Assembly (NCBI GenBank): GCA_046296655.1
Contig: JBKBLE010000018.1
Coordinates: forward strand, 1-49,404
From: Cloacibacterium sp046296655
GTDB lineage: Bacteria > Bacteroidota > Bacteroidia > Flavobacteriales > Weeksellaceae
Reading direction: 5' to 3'
DNA length: 49,404 nucleotides
In this document: one piece after another, positions 42,101 to 49,373 of the stretch
Layout: each line of letters begins with the position of its first letter
How positions within the stretch are numbered: position 1 is the stretch's first letter
Program-made: the position numbers and the translations under genes
Notes under the pieces: model-generated
The model's input: only the letters and a program-made list of their open reading frames with translations
What the model was told of the DNA's origin: nothing
The model's database searches: none

Positions 42101-43727
42101 TTTGTAAAAATTCGGTATAAGCTTCGAAAGCATCAGGGAACTGACGAAAAGTTTGTTTCAATTCTTCTGCATTTTGCACAAAATAATGGTCATTAGCTAA
42201 ACCATTTCGTTTTCCAAAACCTTTACCAATGGGCGTAGAAACTCTTTCTCCGTCTTTTATACAAGTAATAATATCCTGAATTTTAGCATCTTCTTTTTTG
42301 GTGTAAAAAGTTTCATTTTGTGCTAAAATTTTCACATCATGTTTGTCAGCTAGTTTTAATAAAACTTCATTTAAGTGCTCTTCTTCTTCAATCTCATGAT
42401 TCTGAATTTGCACATAGAAATCGTCTCCAAACTGCTCTTTCCACCAAAGAAAAACTTCCTCTCCTTTTTGTTCCCCGAAGTTCAAAATCGCATTTGGAAC
42501 ATCTCCATAAATACCCGCTGTAACAGCAATAAGATTTTCTTTATATTCGGCAATTTGTTTCTTAGAAATCCTTGGTACACCCGCATAATAACCGTTGGTA
42601 TAACCTAAACTCGATAGTTTTGCGAGGTTTTTATATCCTTGAAAATTTTTCGCCAAAAGAACCATATTCGTTCTTCTGTCTGGATCATCTTTGGTAAATT
42701 GTTTCTGCTCTGGTCTTTCTGAGAGATAAAACTCACAACCCAAAACTGGAACCAAAGGTGTTTTAGTAAACTCTTCACCTTTTTCTTCTGCTTCGGCTTT
42801 CTTTTTTTTGATATCTTCATTGTATTTTTCAACTTCGGAAACAAACTTGAAAGCACCCATCAAATTTCCTAAATCCACCATCCCAACTGCTTTGAAATCA
42901 TTTTCGGCAGCTACTTTTATCAGTTCATTAAAATGAGAAGTAGCGGTAAGTGTAGAATAAATGGTATGATTATGAAAATGGAAATAATCGCCAATTTCTA
43001 CTTCCTTGGTATCGCCAAAATCTACAGTAGATTTCTTTTTCTTAGAATCTGCAACTTGCCTTCTGATAACAATATCAAAAGGTTTAATCGGCTCACTCCA
43101 AATTTTCTGAAAATTTTGGAACTGCTCATCACTCCAAAGCATTTTTTCTGCAGGAATGATACGTTGTCTCGCCATTTCGAAGAAAATCTGAGCCGTTGCA
43201 TTTACGTCTGCAGCAGCATTGTGCGCTTCATCAAACTGGTAACCGTATAATTTTTCGAAAAGTTCTCCTAGTTTTGGAGATTTGTATCTACCTCCTCTTC
43301 CTCCTGGCAAAGCACAGAAATCGGTTCCCAATTCCATGGTATCAGCTTTGGGAATTTCTTGAAGATTATTTTCGATTTCTTTTCTAAAAAACTCTGCGCC
43401 TACAATTTTATAATCAAAATAAATGTTGTGCCCTACACCAACTTTTGTTTTCTCTAATGCTTTTTTAAATTCTTCTAAAACCCATGCCAAATCCTTTCCT
43501 TCTTCTTTGGCCATTTTGGTAGAAATCCCGTGAATTCTGGTCGCGTTAAAAGGAATATCATACCCTTCAGGTTTAATGATATAATCCTGATTTTCAATTA
43601 ATTTTCCTTCGTCATCATGCAATTGCCACGCAATCTGCACCATCCTAGGCCAATTATCTGAATCTGAGATGGGTGCGTTAAAATTTTGGGGTAAACCAGT
43701 AGTTTCCGTATCAAAAATCAAGTACAT
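39123..43727 (-). CDS. dnaE: DNA polymerase III alpha subunit with fused N-terminal exonuclease
   Basis: A 1534-residue replicative polymerase. Residues 1-190 form a DEDDh exonuclease of the DnaQ type with all five catalytic residues visible: D6, E8, D105, H169 and D174. A PHP domain starts near 245, with H252/H254 kept but DH changed to D285-L286, so its metal site is incomplete. The polymerase core contains PGRGSAAGS (about 640-648) and the catalytic PDIDIDF (680-686). Helix-hairpin-helix and OB domains end the protein. The order exonuclease-PHP-Pol is not that of PolC, where the exonuclease lies inside the PHP domain. Separate dnaQ may be dispensable for proofreading. A TAAATTTG box lies upstream (43745-43752). 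Confidence 0.92.
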   Translation of the reverse strand: MYLIFDTETTGLPQNFNAPISDSDNWPRMVQIAWQLHDDEGKLIENQDYIIKPEGYDIPFNATRIHGISTKMAKEEGKDLAWVLEEFKKALEKTKVGVGHNIYFDYKIVGAEFFRKEIENNLQEIPKADTMELGTDFCALPGGRGGRYKSPKLGELFEKLYGYQFDEAHNAAADVNATAQIFFEMARQRIIPAEKMLWSDEQFQNFQKIWSEPIKPFDIVIRRQVADSKKKKSTVDFGDTKEVEIGDYFHFHNHTIYSTLTATSHFNELIKVAAENDFKAVGMVDLGNLMGAFKFVSEVEKYNEDIKKKKAEAEEKGEEFTKTPLVPVLGCEFYLSERPEQKQFTKDDPDRRTNMVLLAKNFQGYKNLAKLSSLGYTNGYYAGVPRISKKQIAEYKENLIAVTAGIYGDVPNAILNFGEQKGEEVFLWWKEQFGDDFYVQIQNHEIEEEEHLNEVLLKLADKHDVKILAQNETFYTKKEDAKIQDIITCIKDGERVSTPIGKGFGKRNGLANDHYFVQNAEELKQTFRQFPDAFEAYTEFLQKFEPYTLKRDVLLPKFDIPEEFQSEEDEKDGGKRGENAYLRHLTYEGAKKKYKEITDEIRERLDFELEVIANTGYPGYFLIVQDFCNEARKMGVSVGPGRGSAAGSAVAYCIGITNVDPIKYDLLFERFLNPERISMPDIDIDFDDEGRDAIIKWVIEKYGQMNVAQIITYSVLGGKSAIKDAGRVLDVSIPDTNAIAKLIPETPGMNIAKALNKPEKLKPEDKPLVEEMKAILANPNDSRHQVLASAQKMEGCIRNTGIHACGVIITPEDITNLVPISIAAKDAGILVSQFDNSVAESAGLLKMDFLGLRTLTIIKDAIKLIKQRHGIEINTDEIPLDDKKTYELFKEGRTIGIFQYESAGMQKYMRELKPTVFADLIAMNALYRPGPIKYIPNFINRKHGLEEIVYDLPETEEYLKETYGITVYQEQVMLLSQKLANFTKGEADTLRKAMGKKQKDVLDKMYPKFIEGGKKNNLNEEKLNKIWKDWEAFAEYAFNKSHSTCYALIAYHTAYLKANYPAEYMASVMSNNINNTKQITLFMEDCRTIGVDVLGPDVNESQFQFSVNEKGQIRFGLGAIKGMGEAPSEAIYLERQNGRFKDIYDFFERMPSSQVNKRVVESLVIAGAFDELDSYHRAQYFDVDNAGRTNIEKLLRYGQSFQDNKNSVENSLFADFADEVQIERPKLLPCAEWQNMHKLNREKEIIGFYLSAHPLDEYKFQYKFINGEFSKNFVLEDNKKDEIAPNDLSANILDEETDDDESIDISLDVSEDEELVEESSAKKAEPKGNFNFLNLDEIDAFKEQLFPAGSLFEAPKDRKERQKMFDNAREYTVSGLITEMILRDGKNSGEKICFLTLEDYTGSYSFRLGDRDYMKMREKIAKDRFVILKMKFTQGSEGRVFTNVTDIMDLKDAFEKYAKSLSLIIPVNELNKTDIEFFKTQLLAEKGEHKLNVFLQNPLDNTFVEARALHQTININNQLLEKIHEFGKFKIYLN

Positions 43728-43744
43728 TCTTTAGAAAATTTGTT

Positions 43745-43752
43745 CAAATTTA
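43745..43752 (-). promoter_or_regulatory. -7 promoter box for dnaE
   Basis: TAAATTTG on the - strand fits TAnnTTTG and lies 17 bases before the ATG at 43727. Confidence 0.5.
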
Positions 43753-43828
43753 ATCGAAAAAAAATTAAAATTTAATGAATCTATTGAATATTTTCTATTT
43801 TCATTTAGCCAATAACATCTCTTTTTTT

Positions 43829-43836
43829 TATATTTG
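43829..43836 (+). promoter_or_regulatory. -7 promoter box for the S8 protease gene
   Basis: TATATTTG fits TAnnTTTG exactly, 17 bases before the ATG at 43854, divergent from the dnaE promoter in a 126-base gap. Confidence 0.5.
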
Positions 43837-43853
43837 TTGAAAATTAGTTTGAT

Positions 43854-45989
43854 ATGAAAAAAACATTTATATTTTTAATCACCTTGGTTAACTCTTTTGC
43901 TTTTTCCCAAGATAATTTAAATTTAAAAAAATCTTTACAATCACTTAATGCTAAAAATCAATCAAAATTTGATTTATTAGTTTTAAAAGCGGATAAAAAA
44001 ACTGCACAATATTTAAAAGAAAAAAGACCTGCGTTAGCTGGTTTTGCTGGTGAAATCCCAATATTCTGGGAATCTGATGATGCCCCTGCAAATAGAAGTG
44101 CTAATCTTGCACCATTAAAAACTGGTACACTTACAGGACTTAACAACAGTAAAATTAATGGTACGGGTATCAATTTTCATATTTTTGATGGAGGACTTGC
44201 ACACACCACTCATATAGAATTTAACAATACTGGCGCCGCTAGAGCAATCAATTTAGAGGCTACTTCTACTTATAGTGGAGGAACAAAAGATGGCCAAGCT
44301 GTGGTTAAATCCAGCCATGCCACTAATGTGACTGGTATCATAATATCTGGTGGTGTTAATGGTACAATAAATTGGTCAGATTCTACAACTTCTGCTGCAG
44401 GTGATGCTGAAGGTGTTTTAAAAAATGCAACTACCAGTAATTACTTGTTCGAACAGACTAATTTAGGAACTAATTACCAAAAACTAGCTGCAGCAAATAA
44501 CATTAATATTTCTAATCACTCTTACGGAATCAATTTAGGTTGGTCATATCGTACTTCACCTACTACAGGATGGTATTGGGTAGGAAACTATAATTTAAAT
44601 AATTTAGACACTTATTCAGGAAGTTATTATGACCAAGATAGAGCATTCGATGAAATTGTTTATGCAAATCCAAATCAAATTGTTGTAAAATCAGCAGGTA
44701 ATTATTTTGGCGATGGCCCTGGTTCTGATCCATCAATACCTACTTTTAAATACAATAGTTCTACTGGAAATTATGTTGCTTTTGCTCCAACAGATATATT
44801 ACCTGCCGACAATTGTAGTAATGGATACAATTGTATTGGTTGGGGTTCTTTAGCTAAAAATATAATTGTGGTAGGTGCTACATATCAACTTTCAACAATC
44901 AATAATCAATACACTTCTAGTAATGATGTAATAAAAGCTAGTTTTAGTAGTGCAGGACCAAGAAAAGACGGTGCGATAAAACCAGACATTACCGCAGTTG
45001 GAGTAGATATTGTTTCTCCTACTTATAGTACAAGTAGCCCAACAAGCAATAATAGATACACAAAAGGCCAAGGAACATCATATTCCGCGCCAATAGTTAC
45101 TGGAATTGCTGGAGCTGTTACGGAAGTTAATAGATTAATTACTAATAATAGTAGTTTTGTTTACAAAGCAGACGAAATGAAAGCTTTATTAACTCACACC
45201 GCCAATGAAGCTGGTAATCCGGGACCAGATGTTTGGTACGGTTGGGGATTTGCAGATGCAACTAAAGCAGCCCAGTTAGTTATTGATAAGAAAAATAAAA
45301 AAGCATATTTTGAAAGAAATACACTCACTTCTGGAGTAAAATTCACCAAAACTATTACCGCTAAAGCTGGAGAACCTCTAAAAGCAACAATTTCTTGGAT
45401 TGATCCTGCTGCAGTTCCATTTACTACAGATAATGACTTGCAAAACAATACTACCTCTAGATTAGTAAATGATTTGGATTTAAGAATAATAGACACCACT
45501 ACAAACACTGAATATTATCCTTGGAAACTTAATGTAGCTTCTCCTATGGATAACGCAACTAAAGGTGACAACACGGTAGATAATGTAGAACAAGTCCTAA
45601 TAGAAACTCCTGTAGCAGGTAGAACATATAGAATAGAAGTCTCTAACAAAGGAACTCTTAATAATGGTGCTACTCCGGTTCCTGCAACTGTACCTCAAGA
45701 TTACGCACTTATCATTACAGGTGTAGAAGAATCTTCTCTAGGAACTGCAGAAATTTCTGCAGAAAAATTAGTAACTGTTTACCCTACTAAAACTAAAGAT
45801 TTTGTAAACATACTCATACCAAAAGGCGCTAAAACAATAGATATTTTTGATTTATCCGGAAAATCAGTTCTAAAAACAGAAGCAAAAAGTTTCCAAACGA
45901 TTGATGTAAGCCAATTGCCAAAAGGTACTTATATTATCAATGTGAAGACCGAGCAAAATGTAAGCTCACACAAATTTATTAAAGAATAA
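43854..45989 (+). CDS. Secreted S8 (subtilase) serine protease with T9SS sorting domain
   Basis: A 711-residue exoprotease with a signal peptide (MKKTFIFLITLVNSFAFSQ). The likely triad is D112 (in IFDGG rather than the usual DTG), H155 (SSHATNVTGI) and S409 (GTSYSAP); the oxyanion Asn is N283 (SAGNYF). A beta-sandwich domain of about 150 residues (from about 475) follows, as in KP-43-like subtilases. The last 80 residues (from about 630) are a type A C-terminal sorting domain ending VSSHKFIKE, with IDIFDLSGKSVLKTE and LPKGTYIINVKT as hallmarks. It should pass the outer membrane by the type IX system and be cut or anchored at the surface. A separate long inhibitor propeptide is not obvious. 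Confidence 0.9.
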   Translation: MKKTFIFLITLVNSFAFSQDNLNLKKSLQSLNAKNQSKFDLLVLKADKKTAQYLKEKRPALAGFAGEIPIFWESDDAPANRSANLAPLKTGTLTGLNNSKINGTGINFHIFDGGLAHTTHIEFNNTGAARAINLEATSTYSGGTKDGQAVVKSSHATNVTGIIISGGVNGTINWSDSTTSAAGDAEGVLKNATTSNYLFEQTNLGTNYQKLAAANNINISNHSYGINLGWSYRTSPTTGWYWVGNYNLNNLDTYSGSYYDQDRAFDEIVYANPNQIVVKSAGNYFGDGPGSDPSIPTFKYNSSTGNYVAFAPTDILPADNCSNGYNCIGWGSLAKNIIVVGATYQLSTINNQYTSSNDVIKASFSSAGPRKDGAIKPDITAVGVDIVSPTYSTSSPTSNNRYTKGQGTSYSAPIVTGIAGAVTEVNRLITNNSSFVYKADEMKALLTHTANEAGNPGPDVWYGWGFADATKAAQLVIDKKNKKAYFERNTLTSGVKFTKTITAKAGEPLKATISWIDPAAVPFTTDNDLQNNTTSRLVNDLDLRIIDTTTNTEYYPWKLNVASPMDNATKGDNTVDNVEQVLIETPVAGRTYRIEVSNKGTLNNGATPVPATVPQDYALIITGVEESSLGTAEISAEKLVTVYPTKTKDFVNILIPKGAKTIDIFDLSGKSVLKTEAKSFQTIDVSQLPKGTYIINVKTEQNVSSHKFIKE

Positions 45990-46020
45990 TTTTGAGTCAT
46001 AAAAACTCCTAAATCATTGA

Positions 46021-46050
46021 AAACGCTAACTTTACGAGTTAGCGTTTTTT
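46021..46050 (+). terminator. Terminator of the S8 protease gene
   Basis: An 11-bp perfect stem (46021-46031 with 46037-46047) and 5-nt loop, followed by T-rich sequence, 32 bases after the protease stop. Confidence 0.85.
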
Positions 46051-46075
46051 ATTTTCAATCAAAACAGAGAATGCT

Positions 46076-46083
46076 TATATTTG
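46076..46083 (+). promoter_or_regulatory. -7 promoter box almost touching the E1 start codon
   Basis: TATATTTG fits TAnnTTTG exactly. The ATG at 46090 lies 6 bases on, so transcription would begin at or next to the start codon. The box also contains the false TTG start at 46081. Confidence 0.5.
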
Positions 46084-46089
46084 TTTTCT

Positions 46090-48168
46090 ATGGAATCTGA
46101 CTTTACAACAAAAGAAATTATTTCAAAAGAAATTTTGCTCAAAGCATACACTCAAATGATGCTGGCAAAATCAATGGCCGATATTTACGAAGAAAACAGA
46201 AATATTTGCAAGTATGTACACAGTACTTCTAGAGGTCATGAAGCCATACAATTAGCTACAGCTTATCAATTGTCCAAAGAGGATTGGGTATCTCCTTATT
46301 ACAGAGACGAAGCTTTATTATTGGGAATGGGCTTCACTCCTTATCAATTAATGCTCCAGTTATTAGCCAAAGCCGAAGACCCATTTTCTGGAGGTCGTTC
46401 TTATTATTCTCATCCTTCAAGTAAATCAGAAGAATTTCCTAAAATTATACACCAAAGTTCAGCTACAGGAATGCAAGCTATTCCTACGACTGGTGTTGCT
46501 CAAGGAATCAAATATATTGAAGATTTTAAACTTCAAAATTTTGAAAAAAATCCTGTTGTCATTTGTAGCTTAGGCGATAATTCTGTTACAGAAGGAGAAG
46601 TAGCCGAAGCTTTTCAATTTGCAGCGCTTCATCAACTTCCGATTATCTTTTTGGTTCAAGATAATGAATGGGGAATTAGCGTAACCAAGGAAGAAGCCAG
46701 AACTTCTGATGCTTATGATTATGCAGCAGGATTTGTAGGACTGAATAGAATGAGAATTGATGGAACTGATTTTGTAGAAAGTTTCATTCAGATGCAAAAA
46801 GCGGTACATTTTGTAAGAGAAGAAAGAAAACCTCTTTTAGTTTGTGCTAAAACGGTATTAATTGGGCATCACACTTCTGGAGTAAGAAGAGAATTTTATC
46901 GTGACGAAGCAGATTTAGCCAAACACAGAGCAAAAGACCCAGGAATTATTCTCAAAAAATATTTATTAGAAGAAGGTTTTAGCGAAGAGACTTTATCTCA
47001 AATAGAAATTGAAGCCAGAAAACAAATAGAAGAAGACTTTAACGAAGCCATTCTCGCTCCAGACCCAAAACCTGAAACCGTAAAAGAGCATGTTTACGCT
47101 CCTACTCCTATCACCGAAGAAAAAGGAAACAGAGTTCCAGAAAATGGAGAAAAAATCCCAATGGTAGATGCAGGAATTCATGCCATACAAGAATTGATGT
47201 ACAAACATCCTGAAGCATTGCTTTATGGTCAAGATGTAGGAGGAAGAATTGGGGGCGTTTTCAGGGAAGCGGTAACGCTTCAACAAAAATTTGGGAATAA
47301 AAGAGTTTTCAATACCGCCATTCAAGAAGCATATATTATAGGTTCTACCGTGGGAATGAGCGCAGTAGGTCTTAAACCAATTGTAGAAGTACAATTTGCA
47401 GATTATATTTATCCAGGAATCAACCAATTGGTGACAGAAGTTTCTAAATCTTGTTACCTTAGCAACGGAAAATATCCTGTTTCTAACATTATCAGAGTTC
47501 CGATTGGAGCTTATGGAGGTGGCGGTCCTTATCACAGCGGAAGCGTAGAAACCATGTTGGCTCAAATCAAAGGCATTAAAATTGCTTACCCGAGTAATGC
47601 TGCAGATTTTAAAGGCTTGTTTAAAGCTGCTTTTTACGACCCTAATCCTGTGATTTTCTTGGAACACAAAGGTCTTTATTGGAGTAAAGTTCCGGGAACG
47701 GAAGACGCTAAAACGATAGAACCTGCAGAAGATTACATTTTACCTTTCGGGAAAGCCAATATTGTGAAATTCGCTAATGAAGAAGAAGTCCAAAAAGGTC
47801 GAACTCTAGTTGTCGTTACTTATGGAATGGGTGTTTATTGGGCCAAAGAAGCCGCTAAAAATTTTGAAGGAAGAGTAGAAATCATCGATTTGAGAACCAT
47901 CAAACCCATAGACGAAACTTTGGTTTTCGAAAGGGTTAAATTACACGGAAAATGTATTCTTTTGACGGAAGAAGCTCTCAACAACTCTATGATGGAAGCT
48001 TTCGGGGCAAGAATTTCTAAAAGCTGCTTTAAATACCTCGATGCTGCAGTAGAAATCATGGGCTCACTAGATTTACCAGCTGTTCCCATTAATTTGATTT
48101 TAGAAAAAGAAATGCTTCCCAATGCAGAAAAACTAAGCCTTAGAATAAATGAGCTTCTCAACAATTAA
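46090..48168 (+). CDS. 2-oxoacid dehydrogenase E1, fused alpha and beta subunits
   Basis: 692 residues from the ATG at 46090. Residues 1 to about 330 are the E1 alpha part with a thiamine diphosphate motif (GDNSVTEG at 162-169 to N192). From about 355 the E1 beta part follows (LYGQDVGGRIGGVF; EVQFADYIYPGINQLV; RVPIGAYGGGGPYHSGSVE). The enzyme decarboxylates a branched-chain 2-oxoacid or similar and passes the acyl group to the lipoyl E2, which is not in this window. The fusion is usual in Bacteroidota. Branched-chain against pyruvate specificity is uncertain; the sequence looks more like branched-chain or 2-oxoisovalerate E1. Confidence 0.9.
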   Translation: MESDFTTKEIISKEILLKAYTQMMLAKSMADIYEENRNICKYVHSTSRGHEAIQLATAYQLSKEDWVSPYYRDEALLLGMGFTPYQLMLQLLAKAEDPFSGGRSYYSHPSSKSEEFPKIIHQSSATGMQAIPTTGVAQGIKYIEDFKLQNFEKNPVVICSLGDNSVTEGEVAEAFQFAALHQLPIIFLVQDNEWGISVTKEEARTSDAYDYAAGFVGLNRMRIDGTDFVESFIQMQKAVHFVREERKPLLVCAKTVLIGHHTSGVRREFYRDEADLAKHRAKDPGIILKKYLLEEGFSEETLSQIEIEARKQIEEDFNEAILAPDPKPETVKEHVYAPTPITEEKGNRVPENGEKIPMVDAGIHAIQELMYKHPEALLYGQDVGGRIGGVFREAVTLQQKFGNKRVFNTAIQEAYIIGSTVGMSAVGLKPIVEVQFADYIYPGINQLVTEVSKSCYLSNGKYPVSNIIRVPIGAYGGGGPYHSGSVETMLAQIKGIKIAYPSNAADFKGLFKAAFYDPNPVIFLEHKGLYWSKVPGTEDAKTIEPAEDYILPFGKANIVKFANEEEVQKGRTLVVVTYGMGVYWAKEAAKNFEGRVEIIDLRTIKPIDETLVFERVKLHGKCILLTEEALNNSMMEAFGARISKSCFKYLDAAVEIMGSLDLPAVPINLILEKEMLPNAEKLSLRINELLNN

Positions 48169-48224
48169 AGCATGGAAATTTTAGATAATTTTTTAATTGA
48201 CCTTATAAAAGACTGTATGTCTTC

Positions 48225-48376
48225 AACTTCGGCAAAGTTTGGAACTTTTTTAACTTCTTCAATTTTTCAACTTCGGCAAAGTTTAAAACTTTGCCGAAGT
48301 TCTCTTTGCTGAAGTTTTCTTTCCCGAAGTTCTCTTTCCCGAAGTTCCCTTTGCCGAAGTTCTCTTTGCTGAAGTT
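48225..48376. repeat. RAYT-associated array, left block: 36-mer, hairpin and six 15-mers
   Basis: From left to right: a 36-mer type unit (AACTTCGGCAAAGTTTGG... ending ACTTCTTC, 48225-48260) and a spacer. Then comes a 33-bp hairpin (arms 48269-48284 and 48286-48301, centre base A). After it lie five more head-to-tail 15-mers of the type CTCTTTGCCGAAGTT (48302-48376); the hairpin's right arm itself counts as the first. The last unit touches the stop codon of the transposase gene. This block is the 3' side of the transposase unit. Confidence 0.85.
48269..48301. repeat. REP-like hairpin, copy 1
   Basis: Arms of 16 bp, AACTTCGGCAAAGTTT and its complement, with a single centre base A. Identical arms recur at 49144-49176 and 49311-49343. 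Confidence 0.9.
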
Positions 48377-48977
48377 AAATTTCCACAATTCTCTGGTGAC
48401 AAAATTTAAAATTATCAATGTCTTCAAAGTATGAAATTACTTCTTCTCTTTTTAATTCTGTTTTAGAGTTTGATAAAATAATTTTATAGGAAGAAAAATC
48501 ATACTTTTCTAATTGCTCATTAATAGCTAAAGAATTTTGATGAATATAAATTATACAGTTTCTAAGATAAACCTCATCCGTTATTCTTATTCTTTTAAAA
48601 GGGGTCTCAAATAGACTACCATGTCTATTATAATATTTATTAAAAGCTTGTGTATAACTACTCATTAATTTTGCAAATTGCTTGCTAACAATAGAATGTA
48701 ACGCATGAATTCCCTCAGCTCTTATTTTAGTATTTTTATTCTGAGAATCAAAAAAAGTTTTTAATTCTACTTCTGGTTTTATTCTTACTAACAAGTGAAA
48801 ATGATTTTTCATAAGGCAATAAGCATAAATATCAGCAACTGGCAATAAAAATTCTTTTGCCTTTTTTAAAAAATACAAATAATTATCTTTGTTTTTATAA
48901 ACATCTTCACTGTTAATTCCTCTGTTATAGATGTGATAAAAAAATTCTGGCTCAAGATGGTCTCTTCTTATTTCCAT
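48375..48977 (-). CDS. REP-associated tyrosine transposase (RAYT, Y1/HUH type)
   Basis: A 200-residue single-domain transposase of the IS200/IS605-related Y1 group. The HUH metal site is H59-F60-H61 (MKNHFHLLV), and the likely catalytic Tyr is Y108 in SSYTQAFNKYYNRHGSLF, with the RxGSLFxxPFKR segment kept in RAYTs. It should cut and rejoin single-stranded hairpin DNA. No helper gene (tnpB) is present. The flanking array of palindromic hairpins is the expected substrate. The last 15 codons (DIDNFKFCHQRIVEI) are duplicated twice downstream of its start, at 49207-49252 and from 49374. No frameshift or stop interrupts it, so it may be active. Confidence 0.88.
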   Translation of the reverse strand: MEIRRDHLEPEFFYHIYNRGINSEDVYKNKDNYLYFLKKAKEFLLPVADIYAYCLMKNHFHLLVRIKPEVELKTFFDSQNKNTKIRAEGIHALHSIVSKQFAKLMSSYTQAFNKYYNRHGSLFETPFKRIRITDEVYLRNCIIYIHQNSLAINEQLEKYDFSSYKIILSNSKTELKREEVISYFEDIDNFKFCHQRIVEI

Positions 48978-49008
48978 TTTAGTTTTATGATTTTAATTTT
49001 TTTTAATC

Positions 49009-49143
49009 AACTTCGGCAAAGTTGGAACTTTTTTAACTTCTTCAATTTTGGCAAAGTTTAGAACTTTTTTGACTTCTTCAACTTCGGCAAAGTTTGGAAC
49101 TTTTTTAACTTCTTCAATTTCGGCAAAGTTTAGAACTTTTTTC
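49009..49143. repeat. Four tandem 36-bp units upstream of the transposase start
   Basis: Units at 49009-49043 (35 bases, one T missing), 49044-49079, 49080-49115 and 49116-49143 (truncated). Each has the form AA(C/T)TT(C/T)GGCAAAGTTT(A/G)GAAC, then TTTTTT(A/G)ACTTCTTC. Alternating units differ at the same few positions, suggesting duplication in pairs. Confidence 0.85.
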
Positions 49144-49176
49144 AACTTCGGCAAAGTTTGAAACTTTGCCGAAGTT
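49144..49176. repeat. REP-like hairpin, copy 2
   Basis: The same 16-bp arms as copy 1 with centre base G. It is followed by two 15-mers (49177-49206). Confidence 0.9.
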
Positions 49177-49206
49177 CTCTTTCCCGAAGTTCTCTTTGCT
49201 GAAGTT

Positions 49207-49252
49207 AAATTTCCACAATTCTCTGGTGACAAAATTTAAAATTATCAATGTC
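49207..49252 (-). pseudogene. Duplicated 3' end of the transposase gene, copy 2
   Basis: 46 bases identical to the end of the transposase gene (48377-48422), coding the last residues in the same sense on the - strand. It then passes directly into a 36-mer (from about 49254) instead of the transposase body. CAAAGT is shared at the junction. Confidence 0.85.
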
Positions 49253-49310
49253 TGCAAAGTTTGGAACTTTTTTAACTTCTTCAATTTTGGCAAAGTTTGG
49301 AGCTTTTTTC
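49253..49310. repeat. 36-mer units of the second derivative
   Basis: A partial and a near-complete 36-mer (GCAAAGTTTGGAAC... and AATTTTGGCAAAGTTTGGAG...) link the second duplicated transposase end to the third hairpin. The hairpin-to-hairpin distance is 167 bases. Confidence 0.8.
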
Positions 49311-49373
49311 AACTTCGGCAAAGTTTCAAACTTTGCCGAAGTTCTCTTTCCCGAAGTTCTCTTTGCTGAAGTT
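49311..49373. repeat. REP-like hairpin copy 3 and two 15-mers
   Basis: Hairpin 49311-49343 has the same arms with centre base C. Two 15-mers follow (49344-49358 and 49359-49373), identical in sequence to those after copy 2. Confidence 0.9.

Noticed and set aside
46993..47667. 224-codon open frame opposite the E1 gene
   Set aside because: Antisense to the conserved E1 beta region; composition is Phe/Ser/Arg-rich, as expected of a shadow frame.
48203..48427. Open frame with NFGKE pentapeptide repeats
   Set aside because: It is the tandem 15-mer block read in one frame and overlaps the transposase gene end; periodicity follows from the DNA repeat.
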